Source: Pyricularia pennisetigena
Taxonomy: Eukaryota; Ascomycota; Sordariomycetes; Magnaporthales; Pyriculariaceae
DNA length: 64,000 nucleotides
Direction: 5' to 3'
NCBI RefSeq assembly: GCF_004337985.1
Contig: NC_043740.1
Coordinates: 4,948,990-5,012,989 of the forward strand
Shown here in pieces: positions 61,077-64,000 of the stretch. The notes below the pieces were generated by a model. It ran no database searches. It had not been told where the DNA came from and worked only from the letters and a program-made list of their open reading frames with translations. The position numbers and the translations under genes were made by a program. The stretch's first letter is position 1. The number at the start of each line of letters is the position of its first letter.

Positions 61077-64000
61077 CTAATCACAACAAGTAGACGTACT
61101 CGTCTGACCAGGACATCCGCTAGTCTGGGAATAGAAATCCTCGGGTTGCAGGATGACGGCGTTCAGGATTTTGCCCATGTGCGTCTTTTCGATCGATTCG
61201 CAGTCGCGGCGGACCTTGGTCAGGTACACCTTGAGGAAGCTGACGGGACTATGCTCGAAGGAATGCTTGAGGGTCTTTCCCGGATTCAGCGCCGGGTCGA
61301 CAAAGCCGTCTGCGCAAACCACCATCCCCTCTTTCCCACCGCCCTCCCAGTCCAATCCCAGCATGTCACAAAGGGACATATAATCAGCATAGGACGAGAT
61401 GTAGAGCTGGCCGGCAAAAAGGTTCAGCTGGAGGACCAAGTGCCTAGGCACGGCCCACTTAGTGGGAAGAGCAGGCGTTGGGTACAGCCGGAGATCCTCC
61501 AAGCTGTCAAACCCAAGTGTCGACTGCGGTGCATACAAATGCAGGGTGGTTTTGGCGTTAGCCCTAACCACGTCCAACAAAGCCTGCGCCTCGAAAGGAC
61601 TGATAATAACAAGGTGTTTAACGATACTTGAGGTTTCGTTTGCACCACCCGTGCTGGTTAAAACCCACTGGACAGGGCGTAGATATTGGTCTTGCTTGGC
61701 CGTCGCCTCCAGTTCAACGGTGGTGGCAAAGTCCAGAGTGACCAGCACATCTTGGGGAAACTCGCTCAGTTTGGGGATGAGCTTGGCCGCAGTTACTAGT
61801 TCTAACGACTCAAAAGCAGGCTTGAAAGACGCGGACCACTCGGCCGGCAGAGCCCCCGTTTTGGCAAAGGTGACGACAACAGGGTCGAGTTTGTGCGTGG
61901 CTGGCTTTGCAGGTCGTGGGCGCTCGACCTGCCGTTCCTGCTCAATTTCAGGAGCAAGCTCGCGCTCCTGCTCTTCCTGCAGGACGGCCGAATCGAAGTT
62001 GACCGCGCCAAACTGCGCGCAATGTTCGACTATGCTGGAGGCGCCCTTGTGGCTGCAAGCATCTGCACAACAAGGCTTTGCGTCCCGCTCGCCTGGCTTG
62101 TAAAGATCCTCAATCGTCTTCGCCTCGTCCTCTTGGAATTTTTTGGCTTGAGAGGGGGACATGGAGGAAACGCTAGAGCTGTCGTTTTGTGACTGGTCCC
62201 AAAGGTGCTTTTGATGGCCGAAACGACGACCTTGCACCGCCCACAGCGGTATGCTGCGTTGAATGTCAACCCACGTTTCGGTGATTGACCAGTGCAGAAC
62301 GTCAGCCAGTTCGATGCGATCGCCCTCATCTTTGTGAACCTTTTGGAGGATTTTGACTTTGATTTCGGGTGGGATGCAAAAGACGACGGTCTGACCCTTT
62401 CCTAGCTTTCGCATCCTCATGCAGGCTGTGTGCACAAAATGTTAGCAAGATGATAGAATTTTGACATTAGGCACGGGAAGAAGAGCTGGAGGATATTNNN
62501 NNNNNNNNNNNNNNNNNNNNNNNNNNNNNNNNNNNNNNNNNNNNNNNNNNNNNNNNNNNNNNNNNNNNNNAAACACCAAGACAAAATGACTCACCTTGAA
62601 CCAAGCGGTCCTTGGTCAAATTGGCCCCCAATATGACGGCGGCGCGGTAGTCGTCGGGCAGCTTCAAGTCAGTGCCGCGAGTGTGAGCCTCATCCAGGAA
62701 CACCAGACAAACGTCCAGTGCAGTTGCAAACGGGCTGGTTTGAAGAAGCTCCGTCTTGCCGTGAATGTCAACCACGCAGAGATTGTCATCCTCGTCAAAG
62801 TAAACACATGCCTGCTTAGCCGAGGTATGCCCCTGCACCCGGTGCATGCGAAGCCACTGTCTCGCAACCTCGGCATTTCCCAGCTCGAGGATCTGCGCAC
62901 CCACATCTAGTAGGACCTGTACCTCCTGCTGCATCCCCATTACCATAGTAAGCACCTGATCCGCATCGCTGCCGGTTGTGGCCCGCTGCGGGATGAGAGA
63001 CACGTGGTTGTCGTCTCGCAGTAGATAACCCAGGACCAGTGCGTTGGTATGTTTTTGGCTTTCGAGGTCCAGGTGCGCGACCGAGAGAGGAAGAAGCTCG
63101 CGGGCATCGTTCGTACCACTGAAGCCGTTTGTAGGCCGTGTTTTGACCTGTCCGATATCCCAACCCGACGCGCTCAATTTGCTTGGGAACTCTTTGATGT
63201 ACTTCGGAAACACGACATGTCCCAGGAAGTAGTCAATAGCCGCTTTAGCGTATCGGAGGGCTGGGAAAAGCAGCTCGACACACTGCGGTTTGTCCTTGAT
63301 ATTGACCCCCTCAAGATGGCGGAAGCTAGAGGGAATGTCAGGCGTATTTGCAACCCAGGCGTTGTACTCTTGATCGGGCTGGTCCGATTTGAGAAGATGA
63401 CCGAATGTTATAAAGAGGTCCTCGTCGCTGAGGCCGCCATAGTAGTAGCTCAAACTGGTCAAAAGAAGGACGACCTCTGGATGGGAGAACTCTGAGCGAG
63501 GCGAGGGAGAGTCCTTCGCCCTGTATGGCACAGCTAAACGCGTGGGAGGCTGTCGCATTATGTCCAGACCATAGTTTACCCTCCAGCGCTTCTGTGCGAG
63601 GGTAAATGGCAGAACTCCGCCAGCGAGGATGCCTCGAAGCAAGAGAAGTGGTGCTTTGGTAGTATCGGACCAGAACCCGCCCTGTTTCACCTCTTCAACC
63701 GCTTTGATCTCGGCTGGAGTAAGATCAACCTTGGTGAGATAGGTAAACAAAGCCGCGCGTGAGTTTTTATTCTGTCGAGCGATCGGCAGACCAGCAAGGC
63801 CAGTCGCACAGATTCGAGATGCTACGGCGTGAACAAGCGCCTGCTGACCGTCTGCCTTGAGGATTCGAAGACGAGGAAAGCTCCCCGTGCCGAACAGATT
63901 GTGAATTTTAAAAGACGCTGGATTCGCCTGGGCAACGGAAGGTGCGACATCCCTCACAACATCCATGACATTTTGCATCAGTTTCCACCGATCTGGGCTG
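61077..64000 (-). CDS. DUF3638/DUF3645-family large fungal protein, C-terminal part (5' end outside window)
   Basis: Two exons are visible: 64000-62595 and 62425-61077. The frame is open through the right edge (reading SPDRWKLMQ before the internal Met at 63978), so the gene starts outside the window. Recognisable blocks are KRWRVNYGLD, PYRAKDSPSPRSEFSHP, SYYYGGLSDEDL, FPSKLSASGWDIG, FSGTNDARELLPLS, LDLESQKHTNALVLGYLL, LLDVGAQILEL and VFLDEAHTRGTDLKLP. The last carries a DEAH Walker-B-like box at 62683-62694. The join across the intron restores LVQ-ACMRMRKLGKGQ. The family, as I recall it, also has an upstream P-loop (GEGKS), which would lie outside the window. The molecular function is unknown; an ATP-using role is inferred. 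The last ~300 residues are less conserved and contain a Glu/Arg-rich stretch. Stop TAG at 61079-61077. Confidence 0.9.
62426..62594 (-). other. Intron in the DUF3638-family gene
   Basis: The donor is GTGAGT (62594-62589) and the acceptor CACACAG ends at 62426. A GCTAACA branch-point-like site lies about 18 nt before the acceptor. It is phase 1, splitting an Ala codon (G|CC). The true length is uncertain because 73 bases are unresolved. Confidence 0.9.
62498..62570. other. Assembly gap (73 N)
   Basis: A run of N lies wholly within the intron, so the coding sequence is not affected unless an unannotated exon is hidden there. Confidence 0.98.

Noticed and set aside
60999..62103. Plus-strand ORFs of about 210 codons at 60999-61631 and 61462-62103
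   Set aside because: They are antisense to the conserved DUF3638-family exon 2; long opposite frames are expected in GC-normal coding DNA.
63049..63495. 148-codon plus-strand ORF
   Set aside because: It is antisense to the highly conserved exon of the DUF3638-family gene and has no family motif.

Overview
The window looks like a repeat-rich block of a filamentous ascomycete (Pezizomycotina) genome. The evidence is spliced genes with 55-67 nt introns (GTATGT/GTAAGT donors), a fungal-type 5S rRNA gene, and retroelements riddled with C-to-T and G-to-A transitions, as left by repeat-induced point mutation (RIP). Roughly 1-59.6 kb is AT-rich and almost entirely transposon. From about 60.1 kb to the right edge the base composition is normal and genic. 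The switch coincides with an intact 5S rRNA gene. I cannot name the species.

Layout. 1-4.2 kb: a MULE-like terminal-inverted-repeat element carrying a pogo/Fot1 DNA transposon, then fragments of other repeats. 4.2-5.3 kb: an apparently intact five-exon gene on the minus strand for a secreted M35 (aspzincin/deuterolysin-type) metalloprotease with a Ser/Pro/Arg/Asn/Gly repeat tail, isolated between repeats. 5.3-9.1 kb: gene-poor DNA and a second MULE copy. 9.1-57.9 kb: a nest of LTR retrotransposons. Four copies of one Ty1/copia family (C1 minus, C2 plus, C3 minus, C4 plus) and two Ty3/gypsy elements (G1 plus, G2 minus) are inserted into one another, with two extra solo LTRs, two MULEs and a 655-bp TG...CA element inside LTRs. 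Six nesting events are supported by matching or near-matching target-site duplications (TSDs). 57.9-59.7 kb: two MULE fragments in inverted orientation, the second ending inside a broken 5S rRNA copy. 59.98-60.10 kb: intact 5S rRNA gene. 61.1-64.0 kb: the 3' part of a large conserved fungal gene (DUF3638/DUF3645 family), minus strand, with one intron that contains an assembly gap.

No retroelement polyprotein is intact. The main functional content is the protease gene, the 5S gene and the DUF3638-family gene. The observations most worth checking are: the protease with its 24-nt repeat array; a Ser/Asn in place of the first catalytic Asp of reverse transcriptase in all four copia copies; tRNA-like A/B-box pairs inside the copia 3' UTRs and inside the 655-bp element; the MULE family with 9-bp TSDs and a tandem internal duplication; an antisense coiled-coil ORF in G1; and the 5S gene sitting at the RIP/non-RIP boundary.
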